Made by a program: the position numbers and the translations under genes
Shown here: positions 16,413 to 24,988 of the stretch, in pieces
Numbering within the stretch: the stretch's first letter is position 1
Layout: every line of letters starts with the position of its first letter
The notes under the pieces: generated by a model
Databases searched by the model: none
Told to the model about the DNA's origin: nothing
What the model saw: only the letters and a program-made list of their open reading frames with translations
From: Bradyrhizobium macuxiense
GTDB taxonomy: Bacteria > Pseudomonadota > Alphaproteobacteria > Rhizobiales > Xanthobacteraceae
DNA length: 45,176 bases
NCBI RefSeq assembly: GCF_001542415.1
Contig: NZ_LNCU01000036.1
Span: 101,205-146,380 of the forward strand
Direction: 5' to 3'

Positions 16413-17309
16413 ATGACGACCTCCGAGATCCCGGCCTGCCTGCCGCCGCGCCCGGTCACGCCGCCGCGCGAGGCGCTGCCGCCGAGGGCCTGCGACACGC
16501 ATGCGCATGTGTTCGGTCCGGGGGAGCGCTTTCCCTATGCCGCCGATCGGAGCTACACGCCTCCAGACGCGCCGTTGCAGAAGTATCTCGGCATGCTCGA
16601 TGCGCTCGGCTTCGCGCGCGGCGTGCTGGTACAGGGCAGCGCGCATGGCTGCGACAATTCAGCAATGCTGGATGCGTTGCAGCGCGAGCCCGCGCGCCTG
16701 CGCGGCGTCGCCGTCGCGGATGCCGATGTGTCGGCGGGCACGCTGCGGCAATGGCATGTGCTCGGCGTTCGCGCGCTGCGCTTCAATCATTTCTTTCGCG
16801 GCGGCCAGCTGCACTATCGCGGCGGCATTCCCTTGAGCGTGGCCGAAACCCATGCGCCCGTGATGGCCGAGCTTGGCTGGCACCTGCAGCTCTGGATCGA
16901 TGTGAAGGATCTGCCCGCGACGATCCCGGCACTGAAGGCGCTGGGATTGCCTGTCGTGGTCGATCACATGGGCCGAACCGATGCACGCGCCGGCGTCGAC
17001 ACCGAGGGCTTTCAGAGCCTGCTGCACGCGGTCGACGAGGGCTGGTGCTGGGCCAAACTCTCCGGGGCGCATCGTCTGAGCCTCAAGGCACCTGACTATC
17101 CCGATGCGCGCCCATTCCATGAGGCGCTGGTATCGGCCAATTCCGAGCGGCTGGTATGGGGCGGCGACTGGCCGCATCCGCGGGTCGAAGGCGAGATGCC
17201 CGACGCCGGCCATCTGCTCGACCTGTTCCACGAATGGACGCCGGATGCGGCGGCACGACACCGCATCCTCGTCGACAATCCCGCAAGACTCTATGGCTTC
17301 CCAAACTGA
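16413..17309 (+). CDS. Amidohydrolase-2 family, LigI-like lactonase
   Basis: A 298-residue TIM-barrel hydrolase of the PF04909 family. The N-terminal metal-site motif is ACDTHAHVFGP (HxH). Later conserved pieces are VLVQGSAHGCDN, VRALRFNHFF, LPVVVDHMGRTDA and VWGGDWPHPR, the last holding the conserved catalytic Asp. The family includes 2-pyrone-4,6-dicarboxylate lactonase (LigI) and related sugar lactonases, and the pattern fits this type better than decarboxylases. It is tightly linked to its neighbours (4 bp after the Bug gene, 15 bp before the dehydrogenase), which points to hydrolysis of an imported lactone or cyclic acid. Exact substrate not readable. Confidence 0.87.
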   Translation: MTTSEIPACLPPRPVTPPREALPPRACDTHAHVFGPGERFPYAADRSYTPPDAPLQKYLGMLDALGFARGVLVQGSAHGCDNSAMLDALQREPARLRGVAVADADVSAGTLRQWHVLGVRALRFNHFFRGGQLHYRGGIPLSVAETHAPVMAELGWHLQLWIDVKDLPATIPALKALGLPVVVDHMGRTDARAGVDTEGFQSLLHAVDEGWCWAKLSGAHRLSLKAPDYPDARPFHEALVSANSERLVWGGDWPHPRVEGEMPDAGHLLDLFHEWTPDAAARHRILVDNPARLYGFPN

Positions 17310-17324
17310 GAGCTGCTCGAAGAC

Positions 17325-18374
17325 ATGACCGTCAACAACAAGCGCGTGTTCTACGTCAAATACCTCGCCCACGACATCTACGTCGACATCCTGAAGAAGC
17401 GGCCGGACGTGCGGCTCGACCGGCTCGAGAACGAGACGCCGGAGGCGCAGTTCGCGCCGGTCCTGGCGGAAGCGCATGCTTACCAGATCGGCGCGGCACG
17501 CGACGAACTGGCGCCGCACTTCCATGCCCATGCCGAACTGCTGAAGCGTGCGCCGAACCTGTTGATCGTCTCCTCGAACGGCGCGGGCTTCGATCCCGTC
17601 GACGTCGACGCCTGCACCGCGGCAGGTGTGCTGGTCGTCAACCAGTCCGGCGGCAACGCCAATTCGGTCGCCGAGCACGCGCTCGGCATGATGCTGACGC
17701 TGTCGAAGCGCATCATCCAGTCCGACCGCCGGCTGCGGCGCGAGGCCAATGTCAATCGCAACGACCTGATCGGCAACGAGCTGAAGGAGAAGACCGTCGG
17801 CATCGTCGGTCTCGGCAATGTCGGCCGCCGTATCGCCGAGCTCTGCAAGGGCCTCCTGCACATGAAGGTGATCGCCTACGATCCCTATCTGACCGCGGAG
17901 GAGATGGCGAAGCGGGGCGGGGAGAAGGTTGAGCTCGACGATCTCCTCCGCCGCGCCGACTTCGTCTCGATCTCGTGCCCGCTGGACAGCAAGAGCAGGG
18001 GCATGATCAACACCCGCGAGTTCGCGCTGATGCAGCCGCACGCCTATTTCGTCACCACCGCGCGCGGCTTCATCCACGACGAGAAGGCGCTGGAGGACGC
18101 GCTGCGCGAGAAGCGGATCGCCGGCGCCGGCCTCGACGTCTGGGCCAAGGAACCGCCGCCGCCGGATCATCCGCTGCTCCAGTTCGACAATGTACTGGCG
18201 AGCCCGCACACTGCCGGCGTCACCCGCGAGGCGCGGATCAACATGGGCCGCATCGCCGCCGAGCAGATCCTCGACGCCCTCGACGGCAAGCGCCCGCCGC
18301 GCATCATCAATCCCGAAGTCTGGCCGGTCTACGCGAGAAGGTTCGAGAGGGCGTTCGGGTTTATGCCGGGGTAG
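17325..18374 (+). CDS. D-isomer-specific 2-hydroxyacid dehydrogenase
   Basis: A 349-residue NAD(P)-dependent oxidoreductase. The NAD-binding loop GIVGLGNVGRRI spans about 159-170. The catalytic triad is visible as Arg247 (TTARGF), Glu276 (WAKEPPPPDHP) and His295 (SPHTAGVT). The substrate-binding part is split between residues 1-110 and 310-349, as in the phosphoglycerate/glycerate dehydrogenase group. The ATG at 17325 starts 15 bp after the amidohydrolase stop, so it is the third gene of the Bug-LigI-dehydrogenase unit. Likely reaction: 2-oxoacid to or from D-2-hydroxyacid in the same catabolic route. Confidence 0.9.
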   Translation: MTVNNKRVFYVKYLAHDIYVDILKKRPDVRLDRLENETPEAQFAPVLAEAHAYQIGAARDELAPHFHAHAELLKRAPNLLIVSSNGAGFDPVDVDACTAAGVLVVNQSGGNANSVAEHALGMMLTLSKRIIQSDRRLRREANVNRNDLIGNELKEKTVGIVGLGNVGRRIAELCKGLLHMKVIAYDPYLTAEEMAKRGGEKVELDDLLRRADFVSISCPLDSKSRGMINTREFALMQPHAYFVTTARGFIHDEKALEDALREKRIAGAGLDVWAKEPPPPDHPLLQFDNVLASPHTAGVTREARINMGRIAAEQILDALDGKRPPRIINPEVWPVYARRFERAFGFMPG

Positions 18375-18858
18375 GTCGACGTCCATTGCTGTCTACGGTG
18401 GAGTCAGCCAAGTGAGGTGAGCACGCCGGTCAGGCTCGCTCCGTCTTTGCGGAGGCCGCACAGCTGCGCGGCCAAAATATCGAAAACAACCCCATGCAAA
18501 GGAGCCGGCAGCCGCCGGCGCTCGGCTTGGCAACTTGACACGTCGGGCAACTCAGGAATATTTTTCCAATATTCCGAAATCGTGCAAGCGCCCCGCCTTG
18601 CGGGGGAGGGTTACCGCAAGGAGCCTTTCAGCCGGTGCGTCCCTTACGGGATGGCGAGCCGCGCGCGTGGGCTGTGTGCCCAAAAAACGCCGGAGAAAAT
18701 CTCCTTCGCCGGAGCCTTGATTGAAGCAACAAACCCACTGCCGAACCGCCGCCCGGCAATGCGTCCGTTGTTATTTTCCCTGAGATATCGACGACTTAGC
18801 TCGAAAGCTCCATTTTCCCTTCATGCTCGAACAATCCGGGCACGGAAGGAAATCTATC
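18375..18858. other. Intergenic region with an AT-rich inverted repeat
   Basis: 484 bp with no credible gene: one long plus-strand frame is open from 18417, but its translation is Arg/Pro-rich and unlike a protein. The region holds CTTGACACGTCGGGCAACTC, which resembles a dispersed element of Bradyrhizobium-type genomes (from memory, unchecked), and an inverted repeat at 18555-18575. Confidence 0.4.
18555..18575. repeat. Perfect inverted repeat
   Basis: GGAATATT-TTTCC-AATATTCC: 8-bp arms around 5 nt, AT-rich against a GC-rich background. It could be an operator or a small hairpin; no adjacent start codon clarifies which. Confidence 0.5.
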
Positions 18859-18966
18859 ATGCGACAGGTCCAGACATTGCTCCGCACCGCGAACGCCAGG
18901 ATCGGCCGCCGCCTTGCGCAGATCGTCGCGATCGCCGCGGCCAGCCTGCCGCAGGCCGGCGCATAA
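18859..18966 (+). CDS. Possible small protein (35 aa)
   Basis: A short frame begins RQVQTLLRTANARIGRRLAQ and ends in a hydrophobic, Ala-rich segment (IVAIAAASLPQAGA). GGAAGGAAA lies about 6-14 nt before the ATG, which is the main reason to report it. The composition (amphipathic basic helix, then a short apolar stretch) would fit a membrane-associated small protein. I do not recognise a family. Confidence 0.35.
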   Translation: MRQVQTLLRTANARIGRRLAQIVAIAAASLPQAGA

Positions 18967-19084
18967 TTTTCCCGCGGCTCGCGAGCAGTCGCACACGACC
19001 CCGCCGAATTAACTCACTCCCATTTCGGGTTAGTGCTAGCGTGGTACCTCTCCGGCTCTCTGCCGGTTCTGCAGGGAGGGTTCC

Positions 19085-19297
19085 ATGTCACGCTTCGTCG
19101 TCCAATTCATGAAGGACGTGCTCGGCGGCAACGGCCGCGAGCGCGAGGTCTGCCAAAGCGCGATCGAGATCGATGCGTTAAGCGAAGGGCAGGCCACCGA
19201 GATGGCCAAGCTCAAATTCTGCGAGCAGCAGTCGCTGTGCGACTGGTCGCTCCATGCCGACCGCATCCGGATCGATGCGGCCGACCTTCACGCCTGA
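19085..19297 (+). CDS. Small hypothetical protein (70 aa)
   Basis: A 70-residue, soluble, acidic protein: SRFVVQFMKDVLGGNGRERE, then a middle rich in Ala/Glu (IEIDALSEGQATEMAKLKFC) and a C-terminal DWSLHADRIRIDAADL. The layout resembles a short alpha/beta unit. GGGAGGG just before the ATG supports translation, and the frame differs in character from its shadows. Two Cys residues (CQS and FCEQQSLC) are not arranged as a known metal motif. Function unknown; no signal peptide. It is convergent with ilvD, whose stop is 22 bp downstream. Confidence 0.65.
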   Translation: MSRFVVQFMKDVLGGNGREREVCQSAIEIDALSEGQATEMAKLKFCEQQSLCDWSLHADRIRIDAADLHA

Positions 19298-19318
19298 GTT
19301 GACGCTGCCGCGCCGCGC

Positions 19319-21166
19319 TCACTGCTCTGGCAGGATGCGCACCGCGCCCTTTGCCGCGCTGCTCGCGAACGCCGCATAGGCCTTCAGCGCGGTTGAGACC
19401 GCGCGCTTGCGCGGCGCGGCCGGTTTCCATGCGGCCTTGCCCTTCGCGACCATCGCCTCACGCCGGCGCTTGAACTCGGCGTCGTCGACCGCGAGGTTGA
19501 CCTTGCGGTTCGGGATGTCGAACTCGACGATGTCGCCTTCCTCGGCAAGCCCGATCAGGCCGCCTTCGGCGGCTTCCGGCGAGACGTGGCCGATCGACAG
19601 GCCCGACGATCCGCCGGAGAAGCGGCCATCGGTGATCAGCGCGCAGGCCTTTCCGAGACCCTTCGACTTCAGATAGCTGGTCGGATAGAGCATCTCTTGC
19701 ATGCCGGGGCCGCCGCGCGGCCCCTCATAGCGGATCAGCACGACATCGCCAGCCTTCACCTTGTTGCCCAGGATGCCTTCGACCGCTGCGTCCTGGCTTT
19801 CGAAGATGCGGGCAGGGCCGGAGAACTTCAGGATGCTCTCGTCGACGCCGGCGGTTTTCACGATGCAGCCGTCCTCGGCGAGGTTGCCGAACAGCACGGC
19901 GAGGCCGCCGTCCTTGGAATAGGCATGCGCGGCGTTGCGGATGACGCCCTTTTCGCGGTCGAGATCGACCTCGTCGAAGCGGCGATCCTGGCTGAAGGCT
20001 TCCTGCGTCGGCACACCGCCCGGCGCGGCGCAGTAGAAGGTGCGGACCTTCTCGCTGGTGGTGCGCACCACGTCCCAGCGGTTGAGGGCTTCGCCGAGCG
20101 TCGGGCTATGCACGGTCGGTCCATCAGTCGTGATCAGCCTGGCGCGATCGAGTTCGCCGAGGATCGCCATGATGCCGCCGGCGTGGTGCACGTCCTCCAT
20201 ATGCACGTCCTGCACCGAGGGCGCGACCTTGCAGAGCACGGGCACCTTGCGCGAGAGACGGTCGATGTCGGCCATCGTGAAGGGCACCGCGCCCTCGCGC
20301 GCGGCGGCGAGCAGATGCAGCACGGTGTTGGTCGAGCCGCCCATCGCGATGTCGAGCGTCATCGCGTTCTCGAACGACTTGAAGCTCGCGATCGTGCGCG
20401 GCAGCACCTTGGCGTCGTCCTGCTCGTAATAGCGGCGGGCGAGATCGACGATCAGATGGCCGGCCTCGACGAACAGGCTCTTGCGGTCGGCGTGGGTTGC
20501 CAGCACGGAGCCGTTGCCGGGCAGCGCCAGGCCGAGCGCCTCGGTCAGGCAGTTCATCGAGTTCGCCGTGAACATGCCGGAGCAGGAACCGCAGGTCGGG
20601 CAGGCCGAACGCTCGATCACCGCGACCTCGTCGTCGGTGACGTTCGAATCCGCCGCCGCAACCATAGCGTCGATCAGGTCGACCGCGCGCTTCTTGCCCT
20701 TGAGCTGGATCTTGCCCGACTCCATCGGTCCGCCCGAGACGAACACGGTCGGGATGTTGAGGCGCATCGTCGCCATCAGCATGCCGGGCGTGATCTTGTC
20801 GCAGTTCGAGATGCAGACCATCGCGTCGGCGCAATGCGCATTGACCATGTATTCGACGCTGTCGGCGATCAGTTCGCGCGAGGGCAGGCTGTAGAGCATG
20901 CCGTCATGGCCCATCGCGATGCCGTCGTCGACGGCGATGGTGTTGAACTCCTTGGCGACGCCGCCGGCCTTCTCGATCTCGCGCGCGACGAGCTGGCCGA
21001 GATTCTGCAGATGCACGTGGCCGGGCACGAACTGGGTGAACGAGTTGACCACCGCGATGATCGGCTTGCCGAAATCCTCGTTCTTCATGCCGGTGGCGCG
21101 CCAGAGGCCGCGCGCACCCGCCATGTTGCGGCCGTGGGTGGTTGTGCGGGAGCGATAGGCGGGCAT
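19319..21166 (-). CDS. ilvD: Dihydroxy-acid dehydratase
   Basis: Cytoplasmic iron-sulfur enzyme converting 2,3-dihydroxy-3-methylbutanoate (and the methylpentanoate) to the 2-oxoacid in valine and isoleucine synthesis. The 615-residue length is the family norm. N-terminal [20 protein letters not shown] and [17 protein letters not shown] are diagnostic. Cluster-ligand cysteines are Cys122 ([12 protein letters not shown]) and Cys195 ([19 protein letters not shown]). The Mg-site DDG is in [13 protein letters not shown], and the C-terminal [20 protein letters not shown] is conserved. The C-terminal 40 residues are Ala/Lys-rich. The gene stands alone on the minus strand; no other ilv gene is nearby. 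A sugar-acid dehydratase is the alternative in this superfamily, but these motifs favour IlvD. Confidence 0.95.
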   Translation of the reverse strand: MPAYRSRTTTHGRNMAGARGLWRATGMKNEDFGKPIIAVVNSFTQFVPGHVHLQNLGQLVAREIEKAGGVAKEFNTIAVDDGIAMGHDGMLYSLPSRELIADSVEYMVNAHCADAMVCISNCDKITPGMLMATMRLNIPTVFVSGGPMESGKIQLKGKKRAVDLIDAMVAAADSNVTDDEVAVIERSACPTCGSCSGMFTANSMNCLTEALGLALPGNGSVLATHADRKSLFVEAGHLIVDLARRYYEQDDAKVLPRTIASFKSFENAMTLDIAMGGSTNTVLHLLAAAREGAVPFTMADIDRLSRKVPVLCKVAPSVQDVHMEDVHHAGGIMAILGELDRARLITTDGPTVHSPTLGEALNRWDVVRTTSEKVRTFYCAAPGGVPTQEAFSQDRRFDEVDLDREKGVIRNAAHAYSKDGGLAVLFGNLAEDGCIVKTAGVDESILKFSGPARIFESQDAAVEGILGNKVKAGDVVLIRYEGPRGGPGMQEMLYPTSYLKSKGLGKACALITDGRFSGGSSGLSIGHVSPEAAEGGLIGLAEEGDIVEFDIPNRKVNLAVDDAEFKRRREAMVAKGKAAWKPAAPRKRAVSTALKAYAAFASSAAKGAVRILPEQ

Positions 21167-21382
21167 CGTAAATCCTTGGGCTATGGGCGCATTTTTAAGG
21201 GAGAAGGCGTCCTTATGCCCGTCTGCGCCAGCCGATTCAAGCGCGGAACCGCATGGCTGGATCGCGGTATTTGGGCAATCGCGGGCGGCCCGCTTGATCT
21301 CGGTCGGCCCGGTGCCTTAGGTGGACGCACCGGGATGCCGGACGACGACAACGAACAACAAGCAGCGAAACGGGAGAGACGC

Positions 21383-21940
21383 GTGGCAAGACTGCCTCTG
21401 ATTGATCCGGAGACGACGAGCGGAGATATCCGCGCCTCGTTCGACCGCATGCCGGTCAAGCTCAACATCTTCCGCATGCTCGCCAACGCCGAGACCAACA
21501 TGATCCCGGCGATGCGGCTCGGCAATTCGATCCTGCACAAGCAGAAGCTTTCGGCGGTCAATCGCGAGCTCCTGATCCTGCAGGCCGCGCAGCTCGAAGG
21601 CGGCGCCTATGAATGGCGCCAGCACGTGCCGATCGCGCTCGGCGTCGGCGTCAAGCAGGCGCAGATCGATGCGGTCGAGCGCGGCCGATACGACGATGCG
21701 GCATTGAACGAGGCTGAGCGTGCGCTGCTCACCTTCGGCCGCGAGGTCGTCGAGAACGTGCGCGTCGGTGACGCCGTCTTTGCCAGCACGGCCAAACATT
21801 TCAGCAATCGGGAGATCGTCGAGGCGATCATCACGCTCGGCTTCTACATGATGATGGCGCGGTTGACGGAAGCCACCGAGACCGATCTCGATCCGGCCGC
21901 CGGCATGGCCGTGTATGACGGCGGCAAGAAGCCGGGCTGA
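21383..21940 (+). CDS. Carboxymuconolactone decarboxylase/AhpD-like protein
   Basis: A 185-residue all-helical protein of the CMD family. The core is VNRELLILQAAQLEGGAYEW with RQHVPIALGVGVKQAQIDAV, then LNEAERALLTFGREVVENVR and REIVEAIITLGFYMMMARL, the typical CMD helices. The Cys pair used by AhpD peroxidases is missing; the Glu and His of EWRQH remain, so peroxidase activity is unlikely. Start at the GTG at 21383 with GGGAGAG just before it; an in-frame ATG at 21335 would add 16 hydrophilic residues. It is 4 bp from the next gene, an SDR, so the two form a unit. Substrate unknown. Confidence 0.85.
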   Translation: MARLPLIDPETTSGDIRASFDRMPVKLNIFRMLANAETNMIPAMRLGNSILHKQKLSAVNRELLILQAAQLEGGAYEWRQHVPIALGVGVKQAQIDAVERGRYDDAALNEAERALLTFGREVVENVRVGDAVFASTAKHFSNREIVEAIITLGFYMMMARLTEATETDLDPAAGMAVYDGGKKPG

Positions 21941-21944
21941 GGCG

Positions 21945-22796
21945 ATGTCGGAGAGTTCGCTCGATGCCAAGCCGGAGCGCTATGTTCGCCCCTTGAGCGC
22001 GGAGTCCGCGGGCACAGCACCTGGCAAGGGACGGCTGAACGGCCGACGCATCCTGGTCGTCGGCGGCGGCCAGCGCGTATTCGATGCTGCGACCGATCCG
22101 ATCGGCAATGGCCGTGCCATGAGCCTGCTGTTCGCGCGCGAGGGCGCGCATGTCGCGGTTGCCGATCTCAACCGTACGTCGGCCGAGGATACGGTCGCGC
22201 GCATCGCAGCGGACGGGGGTCGTGCCTTCGCGATCGCGGCCGACGTCACCGTCGAGGCCGATGTCATCAGGATGATCGGCGAGGCGCATCAGGTCATGGG
22301 TGGGCTCGACGGCATGGTCCTGAACATCGGCACCTTCGGCAAGACCGGGCTCGACAATGTCAGCGCGGAAGATTGGAACAGGATCTACGACGTCAACGTC
22401 CGTGGCCCCATGCTGTGCTGTCGTGCCGCCTTGCCGAAGTTCGAGAATGGCGGCTCGATCGTCTTCATCTCCTCGATCGCGGCGCTGAAGGCCGGCTCGC
22501 AGATGGCGGTCTATGATTCCTCCAAGGCCGCGCTCGGCGGATTGATGCGCAACATCGCGCATACCGGCGCGCGGCGCGGCATCCGCGCCAATCTCGTTTA
22601 TCCCGGCCTCGTCGACACACCCAACGGCCGCGAGGCCGGCGCCGGGCGGCCGTCGCGCGGCAAGGGCCACGTTCCGTTCGGCCGCCAGGCGACCGCGTGG
22701 GAGGTCGCATACGCGGTGCTGTTCTTCATGTCGGACGAAAGCGTTTACGTCACCGCGCAGACGCTCGCGGTCGACAGCGGGCTGAGCGGATTGTGA
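21945..22796 (+). CDS. Short-chain dehydrogenase/reductase with a modified cofactor loop
   Basis: A 283-residue NAD(P)-dependent oxidoreductase. The active site is seen as SSIAALKAGSQMAVYDSSKA (Ser, and Tyr-x-x-x-Lys). The usual TGxxxGIG cofactor loop is replaced by VVGGGQRVFDAATDPIGNGR, with about seven extra residues between the glycines. The NNAG motif is NIGTFG. A hydrophilic leader of about 30 residues precedes the Rossmann fold. ATG at 21945 lies 4 bp after the CMD-like stop. It is convergent with the LysR-type gene. Family membership is firm and the substrate is unknown. Confidence 0.87.
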   Translation: MSESSLDAKPERYVRPLSAESAGTAPGKGRLNGRRILVVGGGQRVFDAATDPIGNGRAMSLLFAREGAHVAVADLNRTSAEDTVARIAADGGRAFAIAADVTVEADVIRMIGEAHQVMGGLDGMVLNIGTFGKTGLDNVSAEDWNRIYDVNVRGPMLCCRAALPKFENGGSIVFISSIAALKAGSQMAVYDSSKAALGGLMRNIAHTGARRGIRANLVYPGLVDTPNGREAGAGRPSRGKGHVPFGRQATAWEVAYAVLFFMSDESVYVTAQTLAVDSGLSGL

Positions 22797-22800
22797 ACCG

Positions 22801-23796
22801 TCATTCGGCGGCGATTGCGGTAGGCGACGAGAATCCTGCCCTTGGCTTGGCCCTTGCCACACGTCCGTTCTTGCGGCCGAACTGGCTACCGGCCAGCAGT
22901 TTCGCGGCGGCCTGCAACTGCTCGCGTAGCCACTGATTGGTGGTGTCGCCCTCGGCGGTGGCATGCCAGTAAAGATAATTGACATGCGGGCTGATCGGGA
23001 ACGGGCAGGGGAAGCACTGCAACAGCCCCGGCTGTTCCAGCACCGAGGCTGCGCTTTCGGACGCCGTCAGCAGCATGTTGCTGCGGCTGACGACGTGGCA
23101 GGCGGTCGCGAAGTTCTGGCATTGCAGGCGCACGGTGCGCTTGATGCCGAGGCGCTGGAACTGGAAATCCTCGAACGACAGCCCGCTGCGCCGCGACGTC
23201 ACGCAGACATGTTCCAGGCGCAGATAGGTCTTCTTGTCGAGCCGCGTGCGCAAATCGGGATGGTCGCGACGGGCGAACACCGCGATGTGCTCGGTCAGGA
23301 TCCGTTCGCGCCGCACCTCCGCCGATAGCGGCAGCAGCGTATCGATCGCGACGTCGAGCGTGCCGGCGGCAAGCTCCCGCTCCAGATTGTTGCGCTCGCT
23401 GCGTACGGTCGCGATCTCGACCAGCGGTGCGACCGCACTGATCCGGTTCACCAGCGCGCTCAGCATCGGCGCCTCGAGATTGTTGCGCAGGCCGATCACG
23501 AACCGCTTCGGCGTCTTCGCCGGATCGAAACGGTCGGTGTGGGTCAGCGTCGTCTCCAACCCGTTGAGCGCCTGGCGCACGGTGGTGATGATCTGGCGTG
23601 CCAGAGGTGTCGGCGTCATCACGTGATGGCGGCGCACGAACAGCGGATCGTTGAACATCGCGCGCAGCCGCCCGAGCGCGTGGCTCACCGCCGGCTGGGT
23701 CAGATTGAGACGAATGCAGGCGCGGCTGACGCCGCCCTCGGAATAGATCGCATCGAACACGACGAACAGGTTCAGATCGATGTCGCGCACATGCAT
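22801..23796 (-). CDS. LysR-family transcriptional regulator
   Basis: A 331-residue regulator. The N-terminal winged HTH reads DLNLFVVFDAIYSEGGVSRA, then LNLTQPAVSHALGRLRAMFN and DPLFVRRHHVMTPTPLA, typical of the NodD/SyrM-like branch of LysR. Residues about 100-310 form the periplasmic-binding-type effector domain. The C-terminus is a basic tail unlike the rest of the family. The start is the ATG at 23796; a TTG at 23808 is in frame. It is divergent from the sugar-type ABC operon beginning at 23888, with 91 bp between the starts, the usual arrangement for a LysR protein controlling its neighbour. The inducer is probably the imported solute or its lactone (inference). Confidence 0.9.
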   Translation of the reverse strand: MHVRDIDLNLFVVFDAIYSEGGVSRACIRLNLTQPAVSHALGRLRAMFNDPLFVRRHHVMTPTPLARQIITTVRQALNGLETTLTHTDRFDPAKTPKRFVIGLRNNLEAPMLSALVNRISAVAPLVEIATVRSERNNLERELAAGTLDVAIDTLLPLSAEVRRERILTEHIAVFARRDHPDLRTRLDKKTYLRLEHVCVTSRRSGLSFEDFQFQRLGIKRTVRLQCQNFATACHVVSRSNMLLTASESAASVLEQPGLLQCFPCPFPISPHVNYLYWHATAEGDTTNQWLREQLQAAAKLLAGSQFGRKNGRVARAKPRAGFSSPTAIAAE

Positions 23797-23887
23797 GGAA
23801 TTAATCAATCCGTATCCGCCGAATGCATTTGACGAATACTAAGCGGCACTCTTAAAGTCGCAAGCAAAATAATACCTGGAGGAAACG

Positions 23888-24913
23888 ATGAGCGTGCAAT
23901 CGCCATCGCGCGGCGTCGCTGTTCCGGCGGCGCCATCACGTTCGGCCTCGATCTTCGCCAAGCCGAGCCAGGAGCAGATCGTGCTCCTGATCACGATCGC
24001 GCTTCTGGTCGTGTTCGGCCTGACGCTGAACGGCTTTGCCAGCGTTTCCAATCTCCTCAATCTGTTGCGCAGCATTTCCATCCTCGGCGTGCTCGGGCTC
24101 GGCATGGGGCTGATCGTGATCAGCCGCGGCATCGACCTCTCGGAGGTCGCGATCATGGCGGGCTCCTGGGCGATCGCGCTGATCGAGATGCAGAACGGCA
24201 TGGCGGTTTTCCCCGCGGTGCTGCTGGCGCTGGCGATCGCGGTGCTGATCGGCGTCGTGAACGGCGTGATGGTCGCCTTCGTCGAGGCGCCGGCGCTGTT
24301 CGTGACGCTCGCCGCGGGCTTCGTGATCTACGGCCTCGCATTCTGGATCGCGCCGGCCTGGGTGGTTTATGCGCCGAAGGACGCGCCGGGGCTGATGTAT
24401 CTCGGCGCCGGCCGGCTGTTCGGCGTCCCGGTTCCGATCCTGGTGTTCGCCGTGGCCGCGATCGCGATGCATTTGTTCCTGTCGCGCACCTCGATCGGCC
24501 GCTTCATTTATGCGCAGGGCGACAACCCGGAGGCCGCGCGGCTGACCGGCATCCCGCTGCGTCCATTGATCGTGCTGGAGCACGTTCTGGTTGCATTGCT
24601 CGCCTGGATTGCAGGTATGGTCTGGGTCGGCACGACCGGCAGCATGCAGATGGCGATCACGCAGGGCACCATGATCTTCGACGTCGTGCTCGTCGTCGTG
24701 ATCGGCGGCATCAGCCTGATCGGCGGCCGCGGCAGCGTGTTCAGCGTCGTGGTCGGCTGCATCCTGATCGGCACGCTGCTGAACGCCTTCACCATCATGG
24801 ACGTCAACAGCGAGGTGCAGAACATCATCAAGGGCGTGGTGCTGCTGGCCGCGATCGTGCTCGACAACTGGCTGCACCCCCGCGACGAGGAGACGGCGCG
24901 GCAGGGTGACTGA
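23888..24913 (+). CDS. Ribose-type ABC transporter permease
   Basis: A 341-residue inner-membrane protein of the BPD_transp_2 (RbsC/CUT2) family with about eight to ten hydrophobic segments. Family motifs are GLGMGLIVISRGIDLSEVAI near residues 70-95 and the GGISLIGGRGSVFSVVVGCI coupling region near 270-295. The N-terminal 35 residues are hydrophilic and Pro/Ala-rich. GGAGG precedes the ATG. It is the first gene of a five-gene unit and is paired with a second, different permease encoded downstream, so the channel is probably a heterodimer. Confidence 0.92.
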   Translation: MSVQSPSRGVAVPAAPSRSASIFAKPSQEQIVLLITIALLVVFGLTLNGFASVSNLLNLLRSISILGVLGLGMGLIVISRGIDLSEVAIMAGSWAIALIEMQNGMAVFPAVLLALAIAVLIGVVNGVMVAFVEAPALFVTLAAGFVIYGLAFWIAPAWVVYAPKDAPGLMYLGAGRLFGVPVPILVFAVAAIAMHLFLSRTSIGRFIYAQGDNPEAARLTGIPLRPLIVLEHVLVALLAWIAGMVWVGTTGSMQMAITQGTMIFDVVLVVVIGGISLIGGRGSVFSVVVGCILIGTLLNAFTIMDVNSEVQNIIKGVVLLAAIVLDNWLHPRDEETARQGD

Positions 24914-24988
24914 CGCGGGCGCGGCGCGCGCGCCGTCGCGACGGCAAATCAGACAATCAATCATAAGAATATCTGTGTGGAGGAGACG

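Noticed and set aside
18417..19112. Plus-strand open frame of about 230 codons
   Set aside because: Arg/Pro/Ser-rich with no domain or ribosome-binding site; it overlaps two better-supported small ORFs.
19586..21940. Very long plus-strand open frame opposite ilvD running into the CMD-like gene
   Set aside because: Its part opposite ilvD is a codon shadow of a clear ilvD gene, rich in Arg, His, Asp and Ala. Only the last 185 codons, from the GTG at 21383, are a real protein.
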